Assembly: GCF_003666605.1 (NCBI RefSeq)
Contig: NZ_RCIV01000006.1
Span: 1 to 64,000 of the forward strand
Length of the DNA: 64,000 nt
DNA from: Propionibacterium australiense
GTDB taxonomy: Bacteria > Actinomycetota > Actinomycetes > Propionibacteriales > Propionibacteriaceae
Direction: 5' to 3'
The notes under the pieces are model-generated. The model had not been told where the DNA came from, did not search any database, and saw nothing but the letters and a program-made list of their open reading frames with translations. The translations under genes and the position numbers were made by a program. Of the stretch, positions 53,962 through 61,657 are shown one piece after another; the stretch's first letter is position 1, and every line of letters starts with the position of its first letter.

Positions 53962-54984
53962 TCACTCGGCCTTGGGCCGGTACGGCTCGGTGGGCCGCAC
54001 CGCGAACGGGTTGACCTCCTCGCCCGTCTCGACCTTCTTGAACCACTCGAACGGTGCGGTGCGGAAGGTGTCCCAGACCTCACGGGAGGGCGGCTGCTGC
54101 ATGTCGTCGTGGCAGTAGCGCCAGTCGTTGGTCAGGCTGATGTACTTCTCGTCCTGCTGGCCGGAGTGGGTGTCGCCCAGGTCGCCCGCCGCGATGCGCA
54201 GCAGGCTGGCGTACTGCTCGGAGACGGTGTGCACCTTGAGGTCCTCGACCAGGAGCTTCTTGAGCGGACGCTTGGCGAGGTTCGACATGATGGTGCGGTT
54301 CTCATACGGCATCGTCTTGAGCATGCGGGCGAGCTCCCAGGCGCGGTCCATGACCTCGCCCTTGGCGACGACCTCGCTCACCATGCCCCAGTCGAGCATC
54401 TGCTGGGCGGTGAACTGGCGCGTGGTCATCATGTAGTAGTTGCCGCGCTTGGTGCCGAAGAAGTGCTGGCACAGCAGGCCCATGCCGTCGCCGGGGACGA
54501 GCCCGCCGTGGGCGTGCGGGACCTCCATCCAGGTGTCCTCCGAGGCGATGGTGATGTCGGAGAGCATCGCCGAGTCCCAGTGGAAGCCGGGGCCGGGGAT
54601 GGCGCCGATCGTCGGGACGTCGAGGTCGAAGATCATGTTCTTGATGAGGTTCGTGTCATCGAAGTACTGGTGCTGGAAGCGTTCGGTGGGCAGCCGGCTG
54701 TAGGTGTCCCAGCCGTTCGGGTCGGACTCGGTCATCCACGAGTCGCCGATGTGGGTGAAGATGATGATCTCGTTCTCCAGGTCGAGCGAGAGCACCCGGA
54801 CGAGTTGCGGGATGGCGCGGTGGCTCATGCCGGAGTGGCACATCGGGCCGTCGTTGGTCTTCCAGGTGACTTGCAGGATGCCGTCCTCGCGGTACAGGTC
54901 CGCGAAGTCCTTGAACCACTCGCTGTACTCCTCGATGCCGGGGAGCTTGACGTACGGGGCCAACGGCTTCTTGTCTTCGGACAT
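53962..54984 (-). CDS. Crotonase-fold C-C hydrolase resembling 6-oxocamphor hydrolase
   Basis: A 340-residue crotonase-superfamily protein. The segment PHAHGGLVPGDGMGLL (about 180) matches the His...Asp active-site stretch of 6-oxocamphor hydrolase (PHFPSGIVPGDG type), and KRGNYYMMTTRQFTAQQMLDWG with AWELAR also agree in order and spacing. That enzyme cleaves a cyclic beta-diketone by a retro-Claisen reaction without CoA. The oxyanion and His/Asp residues appear kept. N-terminal and C-terminal extensions (about 30 and 60 residues) are longer than in that enzyme. Last gene of the six-gene operon. Confidence 0.72.
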   Translation of the reverse strand: MSEDKKPLAPYVKLPGIEEYSEWFKDFADLYREDGILQVTWKTNDGPMCHSGMSHRAIPQLVRVLSLDLENEIIIFTHIGDSWMTESDPNGWDTYSRLPTERFQHQYFDDTNLIKNMIFDLDVPTIGAIPGPGFHWDSAMLSDITIASEDTWMEVPHAHGGLVPGDGMGLLCQHFFGTKRGNYYMMTTRQFTAQQMLDWGMVSEVVAKGEVMDRAWELARMLKTMPYENRTIMSNLAKRPLKKLLVEDLKVHTVSEQYASLLRIAAGDLGDTHSGQQDEKYISLTNDWRYCHDDMQQPPSREVWDTFRTAPFEWFKKVETGEEVNPFAVRPTEPYRPKAE

Positions 54985-55045
54985 GGAGATCACTTCCTTC
55001 GGTTGAGAGATGTTCTGTGTGCGCACCGGCTGGTGCGCGTGAGGT

Positions 55046-56344
55046 TCAGGCCGCCCGCTCCATGAGGCGCCGTACGCCGCCGAGCCGCCACGAGGCGACG
55101 ACCAGCACGACCATGAGGGCGCAGGAGAGGGCGAGGGCGAGGGTGGGCAGCTCCCAGGACGAGGCGCCGTCCCCGGCGAGCGAGACGAGTACGGGGGTGC
55201 ACAGCAGCGCCCCGAGGTAGAAGCAGGCGGAGAGGAGGCCGCTCGCCTGCCCCACGTACGCCGGACGCTCGGCGAGTCGCGGGGCGATGACGAACATCGC
55301 CGTGACGCCGATGCCGCCGGCGAAGAACGCCGTGCCCAGGATGCAGGCGACGTAGACCGCGCTCGGCACGTGGGCGAGCGCCGCGCAGACCAGGCCGGCC
55401 CCCACGCCACCCACGATGGCGCAGACGTACGGGCGGCCGCTCTTCGCCACGATGGCGCCCGAGACGAGCCCGATGGGGATGCCGAAGAGGCCGTTCAGGC
55501 TCGAGTAGAAGTTCGCGGTGCCGGGCTCGATCCCGAACGAGACGAAGATCTGTGCGTAGCAGGTCACCAGGCCCTGGACCACGAACGAGAGGAAGACCAT
55601 CGCCAGGCAGGCGCAGATGAGCGCCGGGTTCTGGAAGGCGCGCAGGGCGAAGGCCGGCTCGGAGCGCTCCGCCGCGCCGTCCGTGGTCGCGCTGTCGCCC
55701 ACGGTGAGGAAGAGGGCGACGAGCACGAGGCAGACGACGGCGATCGCGGCGAGGCCCCACCAGACGGCCCTCATGGTGCCCGTCGCCTCGGTGATGGCCG
55801 GCGCCGCGTTCATGACGATGAAATTGGCGCCGGGCGTGGCCACCATGAAGCAACCGGTCGCGATGCTCGCCTGCTCCCGGTTGAAGAGCTGGGCGATGAA
55901 GGTGAGGCCCACCGGGAGGATGAGCGTGCACGACAGGCCCTCGATGATGCGCGAGAGCATCATGACCTCGAAGCCCGGGGCGACCGCGCCAAGGATGTTG
56001 CCGGCGGTCAGGGCGACGAGCAGCAGCATGAGCATCCGTTTGAGGCCCACCCGGGCCATGAGCGCGACCCCCGGGATGGCGAGGACGACGCCGGCGATGT
56101 TGAAGATGCTCGTGAGCAGCGCCGTCTGCTCGGGTTCGGCGTGCAGCGTCGCGGAGACCTGGGCGAAGAGCGCGGGAACCTTGAGCTGGGAGATGTTGAT
56201 GGACAGGGCCGCGACCATGAGGAGGGCGAACATCGCCCAGCTCCTCAGGCCGCCTCGCGGCGTGTTCTCGGCGGGTGCCGGGTTCGCGGCCGGGGCGCTG
56301 CGCGTCTCGTCGGCCGCCCTTGCCGGGCGGTGATCTGAGGACAT
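55046..56344 (-). CDS. MFS transporter
   Basis: A 432-residue 12-helix major-facilitator protein. The loop between helices 2 and 3 reads GVALMARVGLKRML, a form of the MFS G-x-x-x-D/R-R-x-G-R-R motif. N-terminal 30 residues are Ala/Pro-rich and cytoplasmic. It sits between the crotonase and dehydrogenase genes with gaps of 61 and 144 bp, so it most likely imports the substrate of this catabolic operon. Cargo cannot be named from the sequence. Confidence 0.85.
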   Translation of the reverse strand: MSSDHRPARAADETRSAPAANPAPAENTPRGGLRSWAMFALLMVAALSINISQLKVPALFAQVSATLHAEPEQTALLTSIFNIAGVVLAIPGVALMARVGLKRMLMLLLVALTAGNILGAVAPGFEVMMLSRIIEGLSCTLILPVGLTFIAQLFNREQASIATGCFMVATPGANFIVMNAAPAITEATGTMRAVWWGLAAIAVVCLVLVALFLTVGDSATTDGAAERSEPAFALRAFQNPALICACLAMVFLSFVVQGLVTCYAQIFVSFGIEPGTANFYSSLNGLFGIPIGLVSGAIVAKSGRPYVCAIVGGVGAGLVCAALAHVPSAVYVACILGTAFFAGGIGVTAMFVIAPRLAERPAYVGQASGLLSACFYLGALLCTPVLVSLAGDGASSWELPTLALALSCALMVVLVVASWRLGGVRRLMERAA

Positions 56345-56488
56345 GGGCGTCTCCTTTCTGCGTCCATGGGGCTCAGGGCGGGCGGCGGGGCCGGCCGGCC
56401 CCGCCCTCGCGTCGTCCGCGCGAGGGGATGGGGGCCTGGGCCGGGCGCGATGGCCGTGGGCGCCGGTGCCGCGCCGTCCGCCGGTGGT

Positions 56489-58009
56489 TCAGAGGCGCTC
56501 GACGGTGCCTTCCCAGAAGTCCAACTTCTTCGCCGGCTTGGCGCCCTCTGCGAACCAGTGGGTCGTCACCGTGGTCGCACGGGTGTAGAAGCGGTAGCCG
56601 TCGATGCCGAGGACGTGCTGGTCGCCGAAGAAGGAGTCCTTGTTGCCCGAGAACGGGTAGTAGGCCGAGGGCACGGGGATGCCCACGTTGATGCCGACCA
56701 TGCCGCCGTCGGTCTCCATCTGGAAGCGGCGGGCGAAGTAGCCGTCCTGGGTGAAGATGCTGGATCCGTTGGCGAAGGGGTTCGCGTTCATGATCGCGAT
56801 GCCCTCGTCGAAGTCCTTGACGCGCTTGATGGACAGGACCGGCCCGAAGATCTCGTCGTGGCCGATGGTCATGTCCTCGGTCACGTTGTCGAAGACGGTG
56901 GCGCCGATGAAGTAGCCGTTCTCGCAGCCCTCGGGGACCTCTGGGTTGCGTCCGTCGAGTGCGAGCGTGGCGCCCTCGTCGATGCCCTTCTGGATCCAGC
57001 CCTCGACGCGCTCCTTGTGCGCAGCGGAGACGACGGGGCCGAGTTCGGTGTCGGGGTCGTAGGCGCGGCCGATTCGCAGGGCGGCGGCCTTCTTCACGAC
57101 CATGTCGACGAGCTCGTCGGCGATCTCCTCCTGGACACAGACCGCGGGCAGCGCCATGCAGCGCTCCCCCGCGCAGCCGAAGGCGGAGTTGACGATGGCC
57201 GAGGTGGTGGCGTCGAGATCGCAGTCGGCGAGCACGAGGGCGTGGTTCTTGGCCTCGGTCTGGGCCTGGACGCGCTTGCCGTTGACGCCGGCCTGGGCGT
57301 AGATCTGCTTGCCGACCCGGGTGGTGCCGACGAATGTGACGGCCTTGACCCGCGGATCGGTGAGCAACAACTCCGACTCGTTGTGGGTGCAGGTGACCAG
57401 GTTGACGACGCCCTTGGGGAAACCGGCCTCCTCGTAGAAGAGCTCGAGGATGCGCATGGCGGTGAGCGGGGTGGGCGTGGCTGCCTTGAGCACGACGGTG
57501 TTGCCGCAGGCGATGGCCAGGGGCACCATCCAGCCCCAGGGGATCATGGCGGGGAAGTTGAAGGGCACGATGCCGCCGATGACGCCGAGCGGTTTGCGGT
57601 ACGTGGTGCAGTCGAAGCCGGTGGTCACCTGGAGGGCTCCCGAGCCCTGGATGGCCAGCGGCAGTGAGCAGGCGAGCTCGGTGGGCTCGATGGCCTTGAG
57701 GATGTCGCCGCGCGACTCGTTCATGTTCTTGCCGTGCTCGCGGGCGCAGAGCTCGGTGAGCTCGTCGAGGTGTTCGACGAGCACGTCGCGCCAGGTGAAC
57801 ATGTACTGCACGCGCTTTGAGAGGGACTGCCCGGACCAGGACCCGAACGCCTCCTGGGCGCTCGTGATGGCCTCCTCGACCTCCTGCCTGGTGCAGCGGG
57901 GGACCTCGGCGATGACCTCGCCGGTCGAGGAGTCGGTCACCGGGATGTAGGTGTCGGTCGTGGACTCGCGCCACTTCCCGTCGACGCAGTACTTCTTGCG
58001 TTCGGCCAT
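56489..58009 (-). CDS. CoA-acylating (methylmalonate-)semialdehyde dehydrogenase
   Basis: A 506-residue aldehyde dehydrogenase of the MmsA/IolA type. GVIGGIVPFNFPAMIPWGWM, catalytic Cys in GCAGERCMALPAV (about 283-295) and the MmsA hallmark SFFGDQHVLGIDGYRFYT (about 460). These enzymes oxidise a semialdehyde with NAD and CoA, usually with decarboxylation, to an acyl-CoA. In this operon it would trap the aldehyde formed upstream. ATG 58009 has AAAGGAG before it. Very well conserved length and motifs. Confidence 0.88.
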   Translation of the reverse strand: MAERKKYCVDGKWRESTTDTYIPVTDSSTGEVIAEVPRCTRQEVEEAITSAQEAFGSWSGQSLSKRVQYMFTWRDVLVEHLDELTELCAREHGKNMNESRGDILKAIEPTELACSLPLAIQGSGALQVTTGFDCTTYRKPLGVIGGIVPFNFPAMIPWGWMVPLAIACGNTVVLKAATPTPLTAMRILELFYEEAGFPKGVVNLVTCTHNESELLLTDPRVKAVTFVGTTRVGKQIYAQAGVNGKRVQAQTEAKNHALVLADCDLDATTSAIVNSAFGCAGERCMALPAVCVQEEIADELVDMVVKKAAALRIGRAYDPDTELGPVVSAAHKERVEGWIQKGIDEGATLALDGRNPEVPEGCENGYFIGATVFDNVTEDMTIGHDEIFGPVLSIKRVKDFDEGIAIMNANPFANGSSIFTQDGYFARRFQMETDGGMVGINVGIPVPSAYYPFSGNKDSFFGDQHVLGIDGYRFYTRATTVTTHWFAEGAKPAKKLDFWEGTVERL

Positions 58010-58052
58010 GGGGATGGCTCCTTTCTCGCGGCCGGGGCGTGCCGGCCTGCGG

Positions 58053-58922
58053 CTAGCGCAGGCGGTACACGTGGTTGTAATCGGTCGGGTCGTTGTAACG
58101 GGAGAACTGCGCGCCCACCCAGCGCCGGACCGGCAGGCCGGCGAGCGCCGCCGGGATATGCCAGTACATGGGCATCTGCCACGGCTCGGGCGCGTGGAAG
58201 TGGGCCGTGCCCGAGCAGAAGTGCGTCTCGGGCTCCATGAGCTCGAAGGGGTAGTCCTCGGGCAGGCCGGGCGACTTGGGGTTGAAGGTGGGATAGCTCG
58301 CGTCGGCCCCCGCCTCGTGGTACTGGTGCCCCTTCTCCGGTGTCGCCTGGATGTACTTGTAGTTGAACTTGCCCTGGCTCTCGGCGGCGAGCCGCCTCAT
58401 GAGCTCCTCGTCGGCGGGGCCGCCCTCGAGATCGAGCTCGACGTCGAGGAAGGTGAAGCCCCAGTCGCCCGCGGAGGTGCGGACGTGTCGTCCGTCCTTG
58501 GCGAACCGGGGGATGTCGGCGTAGGCCTTCGCGTATCCCATGAGGTCACGCCCGCCCAGGATCGGGTCGGCGTGGTTCTCGTACATGACGAGGACGAGAT
58601 CGCCGCGCAGGTGGTCGCGGTCGCCGTCGAAGCTCACGGGCACCGAGACGTTGACGAGGTAGTACGTGTTCCCGCTGAAGTTGCCCAGTGTGCCGAACTC
58701 GCAGGCCGCGACCGAGAGCACCGGGGCCGCGAGAGTGAAGCCCTTCGGCAGGAAGGCCTCGAGCCTGTCGGGGTCCGTCTCGAACACGACCGTGGCCGCC
58801 TCGACGGTGGCCGGCTTGTTGAGCCGGTAGACCCCGTTCTCGTCGGGGTTCTTGGTGCCGGGGGACGGCCCGAAGAAGACCGGCATCTCGTAGACCCGGT
58901 CGGGACGGATGATGAGTCCCAT
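58053..58922 (-). CDS. Acetoacetate decarboxylase-fold enzyme
   Basis: About 289 residues. The Schiff-base region reads GGRDLMGYAKAYADIPRF (Lys about 120), equivalent to the G-Y-P-K site of acetoacetate decarboxylase, though with Ala for Pro and only one Lys. LPKGFTLAAPVLSVAACEFG and PYFELM-like segments fit the family. Members either decarboxylate beta-keto acids or act as aldolase-dehydratases, so the precise reaction is open. It starts 11 nt after the SDR gene ends. Confidence 0.8.
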   Translation of the reverse strand: MGLIIRPDRVYEMPVFFGPSPGTKNPDENGVYRLNKPATVEAATVVFETDPDRLEAFLPKGFTLAAPVLSVAACEFGTLGNFSGNTYYLVNVSVPVSFDGDRDHLRGDLVLVMYENHADPILGGRDLMGYAKAYADIPRFAKDGRHVRTSAGDWGFTFLDVELDLEGGPADEELMRRLAAESQGKFNYKYIQATPEKGHQYHEAGADASYPTFNPKSPGLPEDYPFELMEPETHFCSGTAHFHAPEPWQMPMYWHIPAALAGLPVRRWVGAQFSRYNDPTDYNHVYRLR

Positions 58923-58932
58923 GGCGCGCTCC

Positions 58933-59715
58933 TCAGCCGACCGCGGTGAGGCCGCCATCGGGGTAGATGGTGGAGCCGGTGACGAAGTCGGAGGCGGCGG
59001 AGGCCAGGAAGATCGCCGGGCCCTTGCAGTCCGCCGGGTAGCCGATGCGCTGGGCGGGCATCGCCTTGGCGATGTCGTTGCGGGTGGCCTCGTCGTCGGG
59101 CAGCAGGCCGACCATCATCGGCGTGTAGGTGATGGTGGGGCCGATGGCGTTGACCTGCACGGCGGGGCCGAGGTCTGAGGCGTAGGCCTTGGTGAGCATC
59201 TCGACCGCGCCCTTGGTGGCGCAGTAGCCGACGTTGCCCATCCCGCCGTTGCCCACGGCGCGGATGCCGCGGACCGAGCTCACGTTGATGATCTTGCCGT
59301 GGACTTCGTTGTCCTTGAAGTACTTGCCGAAGTGCTTGCAGGTGAGCATGAGCGACTTGACGTTGGCGTCGAACATGGCGTCCCAGTCCTCGACGGGGAA
59401 CTCGGTGCCGGGGTGCTTGCGGTTGAATCCCTGGGAGTTCACGAGGATGTCGACGGCGCCCATCCGCCCCACCGCGTCGGCGAGGAGGGCCTCGACGTCC
59501 TCCTCCTTTGCCGCGTCGCCGGCGTGGATGAGGACGTCGGCCCCGCAGTTGGCCCTGATCTCGCCCTGCGCGCGTTCGAGTGAGGGCTGCTTGCGACTGG
59601 AGATCATGACTTGGGCGCCGGCCTCGGCGAGGCCTTCCGCTATCGCCTGGCCGATACCGCCGGCGCCGCCGACGACGACCGCCTTCTTGCCGGTGAGATC
59701 GAAGAGATCAGTCAT
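58933..59715 (-). CDS. SDR family oxidoreductase (gluconate 5-dehydrogenase-like)
   Basis: A 260-residue short-chain dehydrogenase: GGAGGIGQAIAEGL (about 17-30, cofactor), NSQGFN in place of NNAG (about 93), INVSSVRGI (Ser), YCATKGA (Tyr/Lys, about 167-173). The unusual GGMGNVGYCATKG insert before the Tyr is notable. It should interconvert a hydroxy and keto form of the operon's substrate. Starts 38 bp after the cupin gene. Confidence 0.85.
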   Translation of the reverse strand: MTDLFDLTGKKAVVVGGAGGIGQAIAEGLAEAGAQVMISSRKQPSLERAQGEIRANCGADVLIHAGDAAKEEDVEALLADAVGRMGAVDILVNSQGFNRKHPGTEFPVEDWDAMFDANVKSLMLTCKHFGKYFKDNEVHGKIINVSSVRGIRAVGNGGMGNVGYCATKGAVEMLTKAYASDLGPAVQVNAIGPTITYTPMMVGLLPDDEATRNDIAKAMPAQRIGYPADCKGPAIFLASAASDFVTGSTIYPDGGLTAVG

Positions 59716-59753
59716 GGTTGGTCCTGCCTTTCTCGTGGTCGTTGGGCCGTGCG

Positions 59754-60107
59754 TCACGCCTGCTGCGGAGGGAGCAGCACGACGAGCATCTGCGTGGTGA
59801 TCGGCCCGTTGTTCTGGATGCCTTTCGCGGTGTTGGGGCCGCAGTGGAACGAGTCGCCGGCGTGCAGGGTGGTCTTGGTCCCGTCATCGCACTCGATGTC
59901 GATCTCGCCCTCGACGATGTAGTAGATGCTCTCGAGGGGATTGGCGCCGTATTCACAGCCGCCGCCGGGCAGGAAATGAGAGAGCCCCATGATGATCCTG
60001 CCGTCGTTGACGTCCTCGGGATTGTGCAGCCGCGTCGGCCGCATGTCGTAGTGCCCCGGGGCCTCGTAGAAAGTGGCCTCATTCTTCCGGACGATCTTGT
60101 AACTCAT
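59754..60107 (-). CDS. Cupin-domain protein
   Basis: A 117-residue single cupin barrel. Motif 1: LPGGGCEYGANPLESIYYI (Gly-rich, with Glu but few His, so metal binding may be weak); motif 2: HAGDSFHCGPNTAKGIQN (about 83-100). AGGAG precedes ATG 60107. First gene of the operon. Small cupins in catabolic operons can be isomerases, dioxygenase relatives or ligand sensors; no activity can be assigned. Confidence 0.78.
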   Translation of the reverse strand: MSYKIVRKNEATFYEAPGHYDMRPTRLHNPEDVNDGRIIMGLSHFLPGGGCEYGANPLESIYYIVEGEIDIECDDGTKTTLHAGDSFHCGPNTAKGIQNNGPITTQMLVVLLPPQQA

Positions 60108-60563
60108 CGCGCCCGCTCCTTTCATCCCCCACCGGCACCAATAGCCCGCGGATGCCGTGACGAGAGCTCGATTCAACTGCGTTTCACCTGGTCAGAGCGT
60201 GATGAAAAAGACGCCGACGGTGCGCCTTCACATACCCATCCTCACGCCCGGGGAAAAATCATCAGAAATTCTGCGAAATGCAGTCGACGTACGCCCCGAT
60301 GCGCTCGCCCTGCCCTTGTTCTGGCACCATTATTGCGACGCCCCGGTATCCGTGTGAAATACTTTGTTCCGATCGTGACGCGCCCGACGATCGATGTCAT
60401 CGATGGTCCACGGGAGGGCTTTGTTCACACCCCGGACGCCGCTCGCATTCCTGCGCCGTGGATGCCCGGCCGGTGCCGCCGGGGCGAGTGTCCCGGACGG
60501 GCCGCACTCGATGGCACGAGTGACCCCGGACCCGGATCGGCAGCGCGCCGTGAAGGACCGCGG
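60108..60563. other. Intergenic region holding the catabolic operon promoter
   Basis: About 455 bp with no supported gene. The part near 60230-60360 is AT-richer. CTGCGAAATGCAG (60271-60283) is a 4-bp dyad with 5-nt centre that would suit a LysR-type site, about 165 nt before the cupin start. Confidence 0.4.
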
Positions 60564-60824
60564 TCAACGTCCGTAGTGGTAGCGACAGGCAGCGACGAGG
60601 ATGCGTTCACCGTCGATCCTGTAGACGAGCCGGTGCTCGTCGGTGATCCGCCGCGACCAGTAGCCGGCGAGGCCGTGCCGCAGTGCCTCGGGCTTGCCGA
60701 TGCCCTCGTTGCCGTTGCGCGCCACGTCGACGATGAGACGGTTGATGCGCTTGAGCCCCGTGCGGTCCTGGGCCCGCCACCACAGATAGTCGTCCCAGGC
60801 GTTCTCGTCCCAGACGAGGAGCAC
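60564..60824 (-). CDS. yoeB: Txe/YoeB family toxin
   Basis: An 86-residue ribosome-dependent mRNA interferase. LLVWDENAWDDYLWWRAQD, LKRINRLIVDV, GKPEALRHGLAGYWSRRI, RLVYRI and the final ACRYHYGR (catalytic His/Tyr) are the full YoeB set. GTG 60824 starts 2 nt after the antitoxin stop. It cuts mRNA at the ribosomal A site when freed from its antitoxin. Confidence 0.93.
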   Translation of the reverse strand: MLLVWDENAWDDYLWWRAQDRTGLKRINRLIVDVARNGNEGIGKPEALRHGLAGYWSRRITDEHRLVYRIDGERILVAACRYHYGR

Positions 60825-60826
60825 GT

Positions 60827-61084
60827 TCAGTCCCCGGGGAGGAGCTCGTGCGGGCGCCCGCCACCGGACTCGAGACGTTCCACCGCGTCGAGCAGCCGCC
60901 TGGAGTTCTCCGGGGAACGCATCAGACAGGCCGTCTCGCGCAGCGATTCGTAATCGGCGAGCGAGATCATGACGACTGGCTCGTGCCCGGCCCGGGTGAT
61001 GATGACCTCCTCGCGGTTGTCGGTGACCGCATCAAGCACCTCGGCGTACCGCGCCCGTGATTCGGTGTAGCTGATCGTCTTCAT
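60827..61084 (-). CDS. yefM: YefM family antitoxin
   Basis: An 85-residue Phd/YefM antitoxin. MKTISYTESRARYAEVLDAV, EEVIITRAGHEPVVMISLAD and the YESLRETACLM helix are standard; the acidic-to-basic C-terminus should wrap YoeB. ATG 61084 follows AGGAGG. It should repress its own promoter through the palindrome just upstream. Confidence 0.93.
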   Translation of the reverse strand: MKTISYTESRARYAEVLDAVTDNREEVIITRAGHEPVVMISLADYESLRETACLMRSPENSRRLLDAVERLESGGGRPHELLPGD

Positions 61085-61093
61085 CGCGGCCTC

Positions 61094-61113
61094 CTGTACG
61101 GAAAAGTGTACAG
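61094..61113. promoter_or_regulatory. YefM operator palindrome
   Basis: CTGTAC (61094-61099) and GTACAG (61108-61113) form a dyad 10 nt before ATG 61084. TGTACA-type sites are the known target of YefM-YoeB. Confidence 0.7.
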
Positions 61114-61371
61114 GCATGTCGTCGCGCACGTCGCTCCGCCGCCGGGCCCCTTCGGCGGCTGCACCCCTGTCGCCGTTCTCGCCTCGCCCGCTCACCGCGA
61201 CCCGAGGGCGACCCGGGTCAGGTCCGGCGTGATCGCCCACGGCCCGGGAGATGAGGGATGGGGCCGCCCGCAGTGGGAGCGCACATGTCCGGCGACCCGC
61301 ACCGACGGGAATGAGCGGGGGTGCCGCCCCTGGTGGGACGGCACCCCCTGTCAGCGGGATGGGTCAGTTCC

Positions 61372-61644
61372 TCAGGCGGCCTGCTGGTCGGCCGCCTCGT
61401 CGGCCGGTTCGGGCACGTAGGTGGGCCGCAGGCCGGCCCAGACCAGGAAGACCGCGCCGACGACGATGAGGGCGATGCCGCCGATCAGGTTGGCGTTGAC
61501 GCCACCGGTCTTGTCGAGGGCCTTGTCGGCGAAGAAACCCATGAGGGTGAGGATGACGCCGTAGACGCCCAGCAGGATGCCGATGACGTTGCGAATGTCG
61601 AACAGGCCCGCGGTGTGGCGGCGTGTCTGGGTGGATTCACTCAT
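61372..61644 (-). CDS. Small two-helix membrane protein beside the symporter
   Basis: A 90-residue protein with two hydrophobic segments (about 20-38 and 52-70), a polar start and an acidic end (EPADEAADQQAA). The motif DIRNVIGILLGVYGVILT is shared with short actinobacterial membrane proteins found next to sodium symporters; function unknown. Its GGAGG site overlaps the symporter stop codon region, 13 nt gap, so the two are translated together and this may be an accessory subunit. Confidence 0.75.
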   Translation of the reverse strand: MSESTQTRRHTAGLFDIRNVIGILLGVYGVILTLMGFFADKALDKTGGVNANLIGGIALIVVGAVFLVWAGLRPTYVPEPADEAADQQAA

Positions 61645-61657
61645 GTCCGACTCCTCC

